A stretch of 64,000 nt of DNA from Strigamia acuminata. Its lineage: Eukaryota; Arthropoda; Chilopoda; Geophilomorpha; Linotaeniidae. Positions 48,101 to 60,179 of the stretch are shown here, piece by piece (position 1 is the stretch's first letter; each line of letters starts with the position of its first letter). The notes under the pieces are model-generated. The model saw only the letters and a program-made list of their open reading frames with translations. It was not told where the DNA came from and made no database searches. The stretch covers positions 15,307,060 through 15,371,059 of the forward strand of contig OX442314.1 of NCBI GenBank assembly GCA_949358305.1, in the 5' to 3' direction. The position numbers and the translations under genes were made by a program.

Positions 48101-51100
48101 TGTTGTTTCATTATAACGAACTTGGATTGACAATTGCTCTTAATTGATGTTCGTTACAACGAAGGCGTGTCTGATGTTCATTTTCCTGTTCTCCGAGATC
48201 CCAGTCTCCCTTTGCACAACGTACTTGTTCATTGGCATCCAGGGCCCCTCGGTAAGCCAAGTGGTTTCACCCGTCATCTTACCCAGTTTTTCCATTCCCC
48301 TTCGTTCCATCTCCTCCCCTCAAGGGTCGAATCAGGGTTCTTGTAACTCCCTTCCCTCCTTCCTATTCTTACTACTGGCCACTCACAAGTTTATCGTTCG
48401 CCTCTTACCATAACCTTTGTTATTGTACTGCTTATAAAGAGACCATTAAACTTATTTGAAATGGGTTTCGATAAAAAAAAATTGGGTTAATTTTTTATTA
48501 AATGGTCTGAAATTGATCTGACCCTTTGGAATTTTATATAATTAAAAAAAAAATATGAAAATGTTGAATATTTCTATATGCAGGTCTCAATTACGAGATT
48601 TTAATGAGTTTGTACCCACTTTTTGTGGAGTTTGAAGCCACCCTTGAGATTGATACATAAAATAAAAAGTGAGTAATTTTGTTGGCGATTTTTATGTTTT
48701 TTTTTTTTTTTTTTTTGAAATTTTATTACACCCAATGCGCGCATAAATTAAGTTGATGAGGTGGTTACATGATTATCTTTTGATTTGCTAAGTTTTTATT
48801 AATTATTTGTGATGATACCCATGTGAGTTAACCTACCTTTGTAAAAAAAAAGAAAAAATGGATCTAATGGGGGGAAAAATAAAAAAAAAAAGATATAAAA
48901 AAAATAAGCAGACTTCTCCGTTCAACAACTTACCTAATAACAAGGTTAGGTGGTCGTTATAGGTAGAGGATATGTAATCTCGCCTCTTCCGACCCTCCTC
49001 GTTATTCCCCTTTGTCACATAATTGAGGAAAAATCGAGTAGGCGCTTGGAACTCGGTATAGCAACATTCCTTGGCACTTTATTTATATATACGTGATGTC
49101 TTGATAAGAGATCAAAAGGGTTTCGGATGGGAATAAGAAGGAGAGATGGATTTTGGCAATTTTTAAATTATTGAGAAATTTTTTTTTATTTTTTATTTTT
49201 TTATTTTTTGTTTGAATTATGGGGCTAATAAAAGTGGAGGGAGTTGGTAATTAAAAACACTTTGTCATCATTTAAGTTGATAAAAACAATGAAGTCAAAG
49301 TATTCATTTGGTTTTAAATTGCAAATTCTTATCCTGCTTTCTTTTATGTCTGTGGAGTTATAAATCGTCGCCATCTTTCCCATCTGTAGCAAATTTTCTT
49401 TTGTTTTTTTTTGAAAATAAATAAGAAAAAAAAGTTTTATGTGTACTTTCCTTTTATCTTACAATTTATACCGTAATAACATTTATTTTCGCTTCAATTT
49501 GAAAGAAATTGTTATGTAAATTACATTCCCCATTAAACCACAAAAGAGTGAGAATTGTTGGAAAGACAAACCAACCACTTGAGATAATTTGTGGAGATGA
49601 AGATGAGATCAAAGTTGAGGATCTAAAAAAAAACACGACAAATATAAAAAAAGAGAAGGATTTTTTTTTTAATGGTCAATAAAATTTCTAATAATTATTC
49701 TAAGCTTGTCATTATTTTGTATCGAGCGTGAAGCCATGTTGTTTAACGCCAATAGTGGTAATGGCCCCGTTACAAGTTTTATGATAGAGTTTAATGCGTG
49801 CCCTGTAGAAGGATTCGGTTTCCAGCTTTTTCTTTTGTCTTTTTAACATGTACTATTGAAAAGTTGGAACATTATAACCATCATTAATTTTATTTATTTA
49901 TATAATTGATAAATAAATAAAATATAAGTTGTTTTGTCAAGTTCAAGAGTACGGTCATGATACTGCAGTTCGTGCCCGGTATCTTGATGCTAAATTTATA
50001 CTGCGCATCCCATTCTGCGCAGACGATTTTCTATTTGTTATTTAGCAGTATTATAAACCTATTATTAGGCTTAATAATGCTAAAATATAGTAAATAAACA
50101 ACAATATTTTGGTCATACTGTGTAAATTACTTTTAATGATGAGTTTATTGTTGTTTATTTACTTTCTTTTAGCATTATTAGGCCTAATATTAGGCTTAAT
50201 ACTGCTAAATAACAACTGGAATTAGAAAATTGTCTGCGCAGAATGGAATGCGCAGTACGAATGTAGCATCAAGATACCGGGCGCGAACTGCAGTGTTTGT
50301 GGTGGATAAAAGATCAAGTGGTGATAAAATTGTTTTTAAGGGAGAATTCCCGAGGGTCCGCGGTGCGACCTTATTTTTTCTTTTAACTTCAGTAATTTTA
50401 TTTTGGTAAATTTTATATAAATTTTTTTAAAATTTTTTAAAAAAATAAATTGTTTTTTTTTATAGTTTATATTCAAGATTTTAATACTGGAAATGATAAT
50501 GTGTATAGAATATTGTAGGGACAATAAATACCGTTATGAAGCCGTGCTATGAAGTCATTAGCAGGTTTGATGATATTTTCGCGTGCGAACCGGTCTAAAA
50601 TATATATATATTTTGTTTTTTTTTACCACCACCACCATCACCAAACCACCTCCTATTTACTCATTTTGGGCAAATGTAGTTTTGTGTCAAGCGAGTAGGA
50701 GATCATTTTATTGGAATTCATTCATTTCTCACTCGTATCAAGCTTAGTTTGTTTCTGCTCGCGACTCTCTCATATTGTTTTTCCGGTCCGTTTCTCGTTG
50801 CCATGGAGATAAATGCTGAGCAAGACTGCGTTTGAAAACGGTCACTTTCTCTATCTGCGGTTGAGGAAATGGACAACTGGTTAAAAAACAAGCTGGACTT
50901 TTATTAGTATTTTTCCAAGGCAAATAAAAGCAAAACTATACTCGTTATACCAGCTGTGATCTGTAATATCGAGGTCCAATTAAGAAGCCCCCTTTACAAT
51001 GAAAAAATCAACTATTAATATACTGTCATGGAGGAGTGTAGGATTTAATTATCATTTTTTTCCTTAACATAATTTTTACCTTTAATATTCAACTTTCACA

Positions 51101-54100
51101 TCCCTACATTCTTCGCATTTTTAAATAATAAATGGGATCCTTATACAGGGGTCCAATTAAATGAATATCTTATAATAAGGCATGGATTTTTATTTTATTT
51201 TAGGTACATTTTTTTTTATTGCTTTTATAGTTTATTAACTTTTGTTTTATTAATTTTTTTTTATATTAAAATTCAAACAACACTTATGGGTGGGTACATA
51301 TGGGTGACATTCCAAAGTTTCTTTCCCACGGAGCCATTTTCCCAGTTGATTTGTCGACGTCCCGCTGGGTGGTGACTGTCGACCTTGGCCGCGACATTGT
51401 AGGCATGTGGTGTGGTGGAGAGGGATTGTCTTGGGTGAATACGAATCAGCCATTTTGATGAGCCAAGACAAGTGTTTGAGGTCACGGGGTCAGCCTTATC
51501 AAGGAGTTTCACTCTTGTTGCGTGAAACGGTTTTAATGAGTAGCGAGAATGGACTACTGATACAGTATTAGCCTGAGGGTAGAAAACAGAACAGTGAACA
51601 CTAAAAACATTGACATAATTTTTTTTTATTCTTGCGTGCCACACCCTGCGATGAGTTTTATGGGGCCCTTTGCATATCGAAATTTGTCATCAGTTGAAAA
51701 CTGGATGAGGGTTGGGTTGTTGAAGAGTGAGTAGGGAGGGGGGATAAAGGGAAGTTAATGACTCGAAAGAATTTTTAAATTTAGCTTTGGTATTTTCATC
51801 GTATTGAAGCGCTATTGTACATTTAATCGAGTTCGCAAAACACTTGTTGTATTGTTGAAATGAGCAAGTGGGTTTTTTTTTTTTTTTTTTTTTTTTTCTC
51901 CTTTTTTCCTTTTTCTGTTATTCAATTGCGACATTTCTTTGTCATGCCACAGGTGCGATTTGTTTTTACACGTGTCTTGTTCACGTTCCAGAAAAAAAAT
52001 TTAATTTTTTAATTTTTTTATTACTTTAATTAAATTGTATTTTCAAAAATGTTTTTCTTGTCTCGCTTCAAATTCGCTCTCCGATTTCGAGTCTGGAAAT
52101 ATTAGTTTTGAAAAAATATTCGGCAAAGTGCTCAGCAGACAAAAGGCAATCGTCTGCTAGGGGGTATATAGGGGAAAATGGCGCGGAAGCTATCGAGAGA
52201 AGTTTGCACGCGAGAAAGAAGATGTTGCTTGACACTACTGTCATCAAATGGACGCACCGGTTGATGCTTTTCGTCATCAGGCGTCGCTTTGCCGGAAGAA
52301 ACTTGCTCTGTTGTGTGTGGGCTGGTGATAAAAATTGTGGTATGTGGGTTGTGGTGACGAAATGGAGATTAAATAAATGTGTGCGTAGAAAAAAATTGTG
52401 CCAAAGGTGAAAAGTTTGTACTTTAGCAGTTTAGATTTCTGTTTTTGCTGTTTGTTGCTTTGAAATTTTTGAAGTTTGAGAAATATCAATAAGCCAATAC
52501 GAAGGCTGTTAAAAATGAATGAGAAAAATCGATTAAACAATTTTTATTTTAATATTATATTACTGTTATTATTTGAAAGTTTTATTAATATCAATTTAAT
52601 GGGGTTGTAGTTGTTGGTTAAAATAATGAAGGGACTCTGATCTTTCCTTCCTTATTATGTGACAGTCATTGCGTTTTATTATTGTTATTATAGTCATTTA
52701 TGGTCTCTATCAGCTGTTAGTGTAATGACACAGTGGCTGAATTTTGAATCATAAAGGAATTACACGTTGTTATAAAGGGGTGTTTAAAGTTTTAGATAAA
52801 AATTGTACACTTTTGTGTTCTAAGATGTTTTAATTAAACATGAGAGAAAACTTAAATAGGATTTTTTTTTTTTTACATTTGTTTTTTTTTTTGGATATAT
52901 ATGGAAATAAATTGATGCAGGTGTTTGAAAATTTGACAGCTGGTCAAATTGATTTTTGATTAATTGTTGTGTGATACAATAACTGATGGATTGGTCAATA
53001 TCTGTTTTTCAAAGCTCAACGAGTCGAATTTTTTTGTTATTATAATTTTTTTTTGAATGTTTTTGTTTTTATTTTATTGATTGATGGGAAATAAAAATTA
53101 TATTCCGTGGTAAAGTGAGCGGAGTGAACTTTAGCTTAAGGATAACTCGAAGAAATAGAGTTGGGTAAGTTTTGTGCTTATGTTTGTTAGTGAAGGGAAG
53201 GGATTTTGTGGCGCATTCCTTTGTTGACAATGATGTATGATGATTCCTTGCACGTGCTTGCTGCTAGGACTTTTTCTCTGAAGCATGGGGTGATGGATTG
53301 ATGAGAAAAGGTGAGTTTTCCTTTGGTTTATATTCAACTTCCTAAGTATATAGTGTGGCTTCGTGTTTTGTAACTGATTATCCAACCCTACAATGCATTT
53401 TCGAGTATTCTTGTGTGGCTAATAGATATAATAAAAGTGATAATTATTATTTTTTTTTATAAAGTGTGTCAGTATTTACAAACACATATAAATTGTTTGT
53501 TGCAAGGTAAGACAAAGGTTGATGATGATGATCAGGAATTATGGGAAAAGCAAAATCCTACGATGGATGAAGGATGCCCCACTCCTTTGCTTCTTGTGAA
53601 TCTGTGCCAGAGCTCAGTTGATGATGATGATGGGTTAGGGAATGCGCATATCCCAAGTTAAGAAAGTTGGAATTTTTTTTTTTTACATCTCTTTCTCACT
53701 CACATATTCACTTTTTTCTGTCTCTCTCGAGCTCCCCTCCACGTTCACTCGTAGAAATACACCCGCCATCCTCATCTTTCCTTCCTTTATCCAATATATG
53801 CAGTGGCAACGAGTTGAAAGGAAATCCCTGCTTTCTCCCAGGGTACAATTAATGCCTAATGAAAAAGTTTGTAATGCGTGTTAAAACGCAAAAAGTTGGG
53901 ATAAATGTCAGTGTGCATCAAAAATGATGTTTTTTGCTTGTAAAATGACACATTTATTGAATTAAAAGTCACGGCTGAGCTGGTGATTAGCGTCTTCGCG
54001 AGGGGGCGACTATACATCTCTCTCTCGTGCGTTCCCCTCACTTTCCCATCCCAATGGGAATGTAAACAAAGGAAGGACTATTAAGGTAGGTGGGGGTGGG

Positions 54101-57100
54101 TGAACGGGTGCCCATGACAGTAGACACAAAGGCGTGGGCGGATAAGACCCGTTCCCTTAGAACTGAAGCGCGCTCCGAGCTGCGTGTCACATGCACATGT
54201 TCTCCGTACATTGAAGCAGCAAAGCGGGGGTGCTAGATAGAGGAGGGTGCTTTTGAAGCGAGCCAATTTTAAAATTAATCGCTCTGAATTCAAGTCCCCT
54301 CACTCATCTCGCTGAATCTCTCCTGCGGGCGTCGCGGGTCCTCTGGTGGTGATGGTGGTGGAGTTTGATGATCCCAACAAGCGTGGTGTGCACTGTGAAA
54401 TTGAGAGGAGTTTGTTGTTGTGTCGGGATTTCTCTCGGGACGAGGCTGGATTCATGGTAAGGTGGGTGGTTATGTATTGCTTTTTGTTAGAGAAATGAGG
54501 GGAAATGGAAGATGAGATAATTCATCTGATCGGTTGGAGATAGAGAAAAGAAATGAGATGTGTAATTTTGGTTTTTATCGCGGGAGAAAATCGTGTTAGG
54601 AGGTGTTGATGGTTTTGTTGTTGAGGTTTTATAGCGGAGGTTGGCGTATCGAGAGAGGAAGGCCACGGCCTCGACCATGCGTTCACGCATTGCTGAGTCG
54701 TTGGCTTGCCATCACGAGACTGTGCATGCCTAATCAGTAGGATGGTTGATGCTGCTAGTTCGCAACATTGGCTTTAGAATAGCTCGCTAACCTTGGCAAT
54801 TGGGATTGGAGAAAAGAGGAGCAAAAAGCAGTTCACCTTCGAATCAATTAGAGGTTCGGTGATTGTACAAGACATTTTCTTTCCTCTCCCCCCTTTAAAG
54901 TCGCCCCATTTATTTTCACCTCCCACAATTTGCCGCTTGTCAAGGTTAGGGTTAATTTGACATTGAGTTAAGATATATATTTTTTATTTATTTCAAATTT
55001 TTTTTTTTGTTTGGAAGTTGTGTAATGGTGATTAGTGAGTGAAAATTTTGGAATGGAGGCTTGAAAGTGGACAAGGGAGGGTGGATAAGCACTATTGAGT
55101 TGGATTTGTGTGGATTTAGAGAGCATAAACAAGGTGAGAATTGAATTGAAGTAGTTGTGTGAATAGTTGAATCGGTGAAAATTATTTTCTAAGTGCATTG
55201 TTGATGTTGGCAAGGTGTGTGGTTAATTGAATCTGTTTGTTTGTTTGTGTAAATGGGGGTGGGGGTGGAGATGATGGGCGAGGGTGTGTGTGTGTGTATG
55301 TGTGTTAGGCCTAATGGATCTCTCATTTGGTCAGTCCACATTTAGGCGTCTGTTGGAGCTAATCCAATTAAAAACCTTTGGCGCCATTGTTTGGGTCAAC
55401 AAATTAAGGAAATGTAGGAAATCGAATTAATTCGCTCCCACCCCTAGTGTAGTAAGGCCAACGCCCTCCATTTTTGTTTGCCTTTAACTTTTATCTTTGA
55501 TGATAAATGAAAAATGTCAGCGACAGAAGCGAAGTTTTTTTTTTATATATTTTTTTTTTTACTTTATTTCTTCTGTTTGATTTTTTTTCCTTTTTCTTTT
55601 TATATGGCATTGAGATATTATTCACCTGAGCATGAAATTGCTCATTGAGTTCTTTTCAGTTTAGATTTTTCTAAAGGGATTGTTAAAAGATAAAATTAGT
55701 AAAATTGGTGGGGATTTTTTATTATTATTTTTTTTTTATAATTTTTTTTGTTAAAGGTTCATGTGGATCTGTATTTTGTGAGATTTCCTCTTGCACTTAA
55801 TGGCGTCTGGCCTCCATTAGGGAATGCGGGGGTGGAATTGAAAGTTGTGGGGCGAAGAGCGAGGGGAGATGGGAGGTGGGGGAACGCGGGAAACTGCTGA
55901 CTTCCAGCTCTATAGCTCGTCGGTGGGTCATTTAGGGACGACGTGCATTTGTAATGCGCGTGCGCCATGCCGGTCTGCATTACTCGTCCTGACAGGGGCC
56001 ATCCATCTCGTGCATGCATGCAATCACGTGACACTCATCCATCACATTGGCCACCCCCGCTCGTACGCGCACACACATTTTCCGTAAATTTCCCATCTGC
56101 AAAACTCCTCTGAGGAAAGGGTTTTGGATTCGAAACACTGTTTTACTATTAATATTGTCACGTGACGGCGCTGCCATTTTGAATTTTGGATTTGAGAGCG
56201 AGGTCCTATTCTCCCATGTTATTTATTGGTCGATTACATGCTTCAACAGCGTGCCGGATACGATGGAAACTAAAGAGTGGAGCTTTCAACCCGCCATTTT
56301 GTCATAATGGCGCCCGTGCCCCATCTTTGGGGTTAGGTGATGGCCGAATAGGGCCTGACAATAGACTACACTTCTTCACACTGTTCTGTGTCACTTGCGG
56401 CGCTGATGGGTAATTTGTTGTCACTTGAATTTTGGCGCCCTCTCTGGTGATTTATAGACACAATCTCACAATGAATAGTCGATTGACTATTGGGGAATAT
56501 TTTAGGTGAATAAAGAGTTTGGTTTGCTGTGGGATGGGAAAAATTTTTTCCCATCTCGGGCTTTTCACTTTTCTGATTAGGTCACGTGAACGCTACAATA
56601 TGTTTGATAATAGAATTGATTTGACTTCATCTCTTGACGGACAAAAGGAACAATAGATTGGGTCCTTTAAGCTTGTGTTAGTAGTAGCCATGATTGCCAC
56701 CATATGACGCCTTTGTCATTTCTCCTCCCACTCCTCTTGCGTATACTCCTACCCTTCCTTTCTTTGCGCATGTGGAGCAAATTAGCACACGAACGCACAC
56801 TCCAAAGTCTTGCCCCGTCAGTAATAGGCTTAAAATCGGAGATGTGTTGTTGGTAGTTCTGGATATATTTATTAAAAGGAAGTGTTGAATTGGTGTAATT
56901 ATAATATAAGTTTTGTATACTTTTGTGTACAGTTTGGGAGCGACACCCAGTGTTTACTCGGTTGGGTTTGCGAGCGCAGTCACAATGAGGTCTTTTTCTT
57001 GTCTCAGGGCCCACCAGCTGATGTTCAGCTGACTCTCATTATCAGCGAGGACAAAGCGCGAGCAGGGGTCGGTCTACATTGCATAGAAAAGTGCGTGCAA

Positions 57101-58597
57101 ATTTGAGAACGGTGCGAGTGCGCGTGCAGCGTCTGCTGCTGACAGCCCCCATGAGGAGTGTGAGGAAGTCTGTGATTGCTGGTACTGTAGTGAAGTCGAA
57201 CCCCTGCTGCTATTGGAGCAGAAGGAAATGTAAAAGAAAAATAAATGGGCTAAGGTGCATTTTTTAAAGATGCAAAGTGAAAAGTGAAAATGATTGGGTT
57301 TTGGTTTTAGCAGGAGTCGTGCGCGGTTCAGAAACAATTATTTTCTGAGGGTTGTTGAGTTTTTAATCTTTGGTGATTTTTTTTTGGTCAAAAATTTGTT
57401 GTTATCGCTGGCGTTGAAGGCTGTAATTATTACGGTTGTTGCATTGCATGCAGTAAATTTATATTTTTTTTATGTACATATGCAAAGCACAAGTAGCGTG
57501 TAATTGGTTTGTGTTCGTAAGGGCCACACATGCGGACAAACCGTGTCAAATGTGCGATATCCATTCATTATTGCAATGAGTTTGTATGACACTCAATTGC
57601 GTCATCACTATGTAAATTAAAACCAGACAGTGATTAAATATTTTAATATGTAAGTAGTTTGAACTTTGAGAGTATCAGGGAGTCATGCCTAGTGGAAATA
57701 ACAGATTTGACTGAAAGATTAATGCGATACAATCTTAGATTACAAGGCTGAGACGAAGAAAATGTTATTTGAGTTCAAGTGGTCACTTTTTTTCTCTCCA
57801 AACACGAGGGACAGATTATTAATCTGTGATTTTCTTGAGTAAATACAGAGTAATGCACACTTGAACGTAAATTTCTTTTCAGCTTTTTTTCCTTCAATAA
57901 ATTGAAGTTTAGTAAATATTATTGATTGGAGAGAAAAGATTGATGGATAGTGTCATTTCTATGTCTTTGTAATTGATTTGTGTCTATACAAGTGATCTGA
58001 TTGAGACGTTGAGTGAATGTCGAGTTGGACGCCGTTTGGTGACCAGTCCATTAGAGTAATTTGTGGCATCACGATTGAAGTGGGAGTGCAGGTGTGTCTT
58101 TGCCACCACCTGACAGGTAGTTATGTACTGGGAACGAGTGATTAGGGCGGTCCCCATGTACTGTCCATGCAATCAGTTTGGGAAATTTATTTGATGTACA
58201 CCAATCATGCATAGGAGGTTTACGCAGCGAATGGGCAAAAAAGAATTGAGGGTTATGGTTATTAAAATATTAAGTTTGTTTTTTTGTTCATGTAAATTGA
58301 AAATTCAATTTTCTTTTTGCTGAATGTTTTTTTTTCAATTTAAAAATACAATTTTTTTTATGAACCGAAATTAAAGTTTTATTTTTCCTGTATCATACTT
58401 GGTTTTGTTGCTGTATATTGTTGTAAGATGACAGTTTTCACGTACAGTTTAGTATTGTCATTTGCAGCGCCCGCCTTCGTCCTCACTGTCCTATACGCAG
58501 GGGCAGGACGATGCCCGGTCTCCCGCGTCTGGAGGCACCCCAGGACCCCTAAGTCAGCAGCCCAGCTTGCAGAGTGCTGACAACAACAGTGAAGCAG
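36193..58597 (+). CDS. hth: Homothorax/Meis TALE homeobox protein, N-terminal 266 codons (3' end outside window)
   Basis: Cofactor of Extradenticle/Pbx and Hox proteins; the HM (MEIS N) domain binds Exd and drives its nuclear import. Exons in window: 36193-36207, 36475-36689, 37180-37321, 38129-38179, 38553-38603, 41208-41402 and 58468-58597 (ends phase 1, donor GTAAGA). The protein starts [14 protein letters not shown], has a His/Met/Pro-rich region, then [74 protein letters not shown] and [19 protein letters not shown], which together form the complete MEIS N domain (about residues 70-190). The linker carries [15 protein letters not shown]. The homeodomain exons lie to the right of 64,000. 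Intron 6 is 17 kb. Confidence 0.97.
38261..38395. promoter_or_regulatory. Candidate conserved element in hth intron 4
   Basis: A less AT-rich block fills part of this 373-nt intron. It begins with inverted arms GGTGTTA and TAACACC (38261-38291) enclosing the E-box CACGTG, followed by TTATGGGTCGCTCGGG. The function is inferred only from composition and position. Confidence 0.3.
38604..41207 (+). other. hth intron 5
   Basis: 2.6 kb, AT-rich, with one GC-rich patch at about 39690-39970 (contains the Hox/Cdx-type TTTATGG and GGCGCC) and a shorter one near 40840-41000. No supportable coding exon. Confidence 0.5.
42630..42657 (+). other. Candidate 28-nt cassette exon in hth intron 6
   Basis: A strong polypyrimidine tract (TTTCCTCCTCCTCGCAG) precedes 28 bases that end with GACAG|GTACG, a fair donor. 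Spliced after CAG at 41402 it would add a few residues and stop at TGA, truncating the protein before the homeodomain. Purely signal-based. Confidence 0.2.
45721..46050. other. GC-rich block with CT microsatellite in hth intron 6
   Basis: About 330 bases with sharp compositional edges, open on both strands, and containing a (CT) run at 45921-45941. It could be a retroelement fragment or a regulatory island; no motif decides. Confidence 0.3.
45921..45941. repeat. (CT)n microsatellite
   Basis: Ten uninterrupted CT units plus one base inside the GC-rich block. Confidence 0.9.
46563..46572 (+). promoter_or_regulatory. Consensus PBC-MEIS/PREP binding site TGATTGACAG
   Basis: Exact match to the ten-base site bound by Pbx/Exd with Meis/Prep/Hth, lying in a GC-rich island of hth intron 6 next to GCCGGCCCG. 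A regulatory role (autoregulation) is inferred. Confidence 0.5.
49962..50294. mobile_element. Foldback/MITE-type element with 145-bp inverted arms
   Basis: Left arm 49962-50106 and right arm 50146-50294 are inverted copies with about 90 percent identity by eye, separated by a 39-base loop. The outer ends read ACTGCAGTTCG and CGAACTGCAGT; arm landmarks include GGTATCTTGATGCTA, CTGCGCAGAC, TTATTTAGCAGTATT and GTAAATAAACAACAATA in both. No coding capacity. No clear target-site duplication could be defined. Confidence 0.9.
51873..51897. repeat. Poly(T) tract
   Basis: Uninterrupted run of 25 T within hth intron 6; on the minus strand it could be the tail of a retroposed copy, but no such copy is recognised. 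Confidence 0.9.
55284..55304. repeat. (GT)n microsatellite
   Basis: Short imperfect GT run in hth intron 6. Confidence 0.8.
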
Positions 58598-60155
58598 GTA
58601 AGAATCGCTTTTAATCAAACGTTGTGTGGGGTTCGAAGAATTCGAGTTTACTTTGACACCTGTAGATTGATGATGGCATGTTTTGTGAAGGAGGGGAAAG
58701 TGACATTTTTTTCCATTTTTTTTTGAATCGTTAGATTGATGGATTTTTTTTTTAAAATAAAAAGGGAAATTAGTTTTTTTTTCAAAGCTAATCGATTTTT
58801 GTCTGCAATATTTCTGCTGTAGTTTACAAGGAAGTAGAATATATGATGATAATAAAGAATTAATCAGTTGTGACAATCTATTGTCCTCGTTTATAAAGTA
58901 CAGGTGAGAGCCAAGTTCAGATTGGAGTAATTGATATTGTTGAATAAATAAGTTTTTGAGGAAAATGCTGCGTCGTTTGTATTTTAGTCCAGGATAAGTT
59001 GAGTGTAAATAGAGTTTCACCTGTTGAATAATTGGCTTTGTTGATGATAAAAATATATGTAGGAAATTTAAAGCCGTATGTATGTACAAACAAGGAAGCT
59101 CAATCGAAATATTAAATACTTAATATTTAAAACATGATTAACCGAATGTGTATCAGCAATATCAAAAGCTTATCAGTTTGTATTGGCTAAAGAAAGGGTT
59201 GGATTAATGTTTGCATGAGGAAGTAATTATGCCACGTATGTGTTGATACTTGCGCAGATGGCATACGATGTTGCTTTGAAAATGGAAAACGTATAACGCA
59301 AGTTCCTGTTTAATCATGTGTTTATACGGAGAGTTTTTCCCCCCTTTGGTTATAGTGTTTGGTAGGCTCGGCTTAGGTGGTTTGGAAAAATAGTCGAGCC
59401 ATTCTTGCCGTCTCATTGACATGGACGTCAAGAAGAGGTGATAAAAAGAAAGCAAGTCTCCCCTCAAGTTCATAGATTGAATGCTCCGTTCAGTGGATTC
59501 GTCCTCCTCCCCACACTTACTCCCCCCCTTTTCTCTTCACTCTGGGCCAGGTGTGAATAGGGCCCATAGATGGCTGCAAAAGCCTCATCCTTTTACACAA
59601 TCCCTCCCATTTTACTCAAATCCTTCAATCTCCTCTTCGTCTTCCCCTTTTTTTACCTCTACAGTTGTGAAAGTTGTGAGTGCGTGAGTTAAGAAATGTG
59701 TTTTGGACAAAAAGAAAATGTGAGCAATTTGAATTTTTGGCTGAATGCTTTTTTTTCTTCTTTTCAATTTTAATCCATCAAACGCATACATTTGGCAATT
59801 ATTTTTCATTCTAGCGATGACAGGTTATATTTGAGTGGAAATTTTCGGTTGTGTTTGTGAATTAAGCATTACTTTAGCAGGGGCTTGCTCGAGCAGTTAG
59901 TCTCTCGCAAAACCTCCCTTTTCAGTGTGTATATAGGCTATTGTTGGCGACACCACGTTGGGAATTTGGCATGGAGAGTTGAAGAGGGGAAGGAAAAGTG
60001 GGGACATTATACAAGACGTAGGGTATATGGAAGGGACGTTCTTCTCTCTCTTGACCCCGACCGTCCAAAGCCTGGCCTGGTTGGCCCATGAATGGCTAAA
60101 AAGGTGCTTCCCGTATCAAACAGCCCGCCTAATCCCATTAGCCGAGAGGAGAAGT

Positions 60156-60179
60156 TGGTGGTGGTGGTGGTGGTGGTGG
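60156..60179. repeat. (TGG)n microsatellite
   Basis: Eight uninterrupted TGG units in hth intron 7. Confidence 0.9.

Larger units (their letters stand above)
41403..58467 (+). other. hth intron 6 (17 kb)
   Basis: Long intron with no independent gene that I can support. It alternates AT-rich, homopolymer-laden DNA with GC-richer islands at about 44600-45000, 45720-46060, 46430-46610, 48150-48420, 51290-51470, 54000-54360, 55800-56450 and 56690-57230. It holds a foldback element (49962-50294), a TALE consensus site (46563-46572), a possible cassette mini-exon (42630-42657) and several microsatellites. Islands of this sort are what intronic enhancers of a developmental gene look like, but that is inference. 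Confidence 0.5.

Noticed and set aside
58379-59089. 236-residue open frame antisense to hth exon 7
   Set aside because: It is opposite a confirmed hth exon, has no recognisable domain and is Lys/Ser/Tyr-rich low complexity; a shadow frame.
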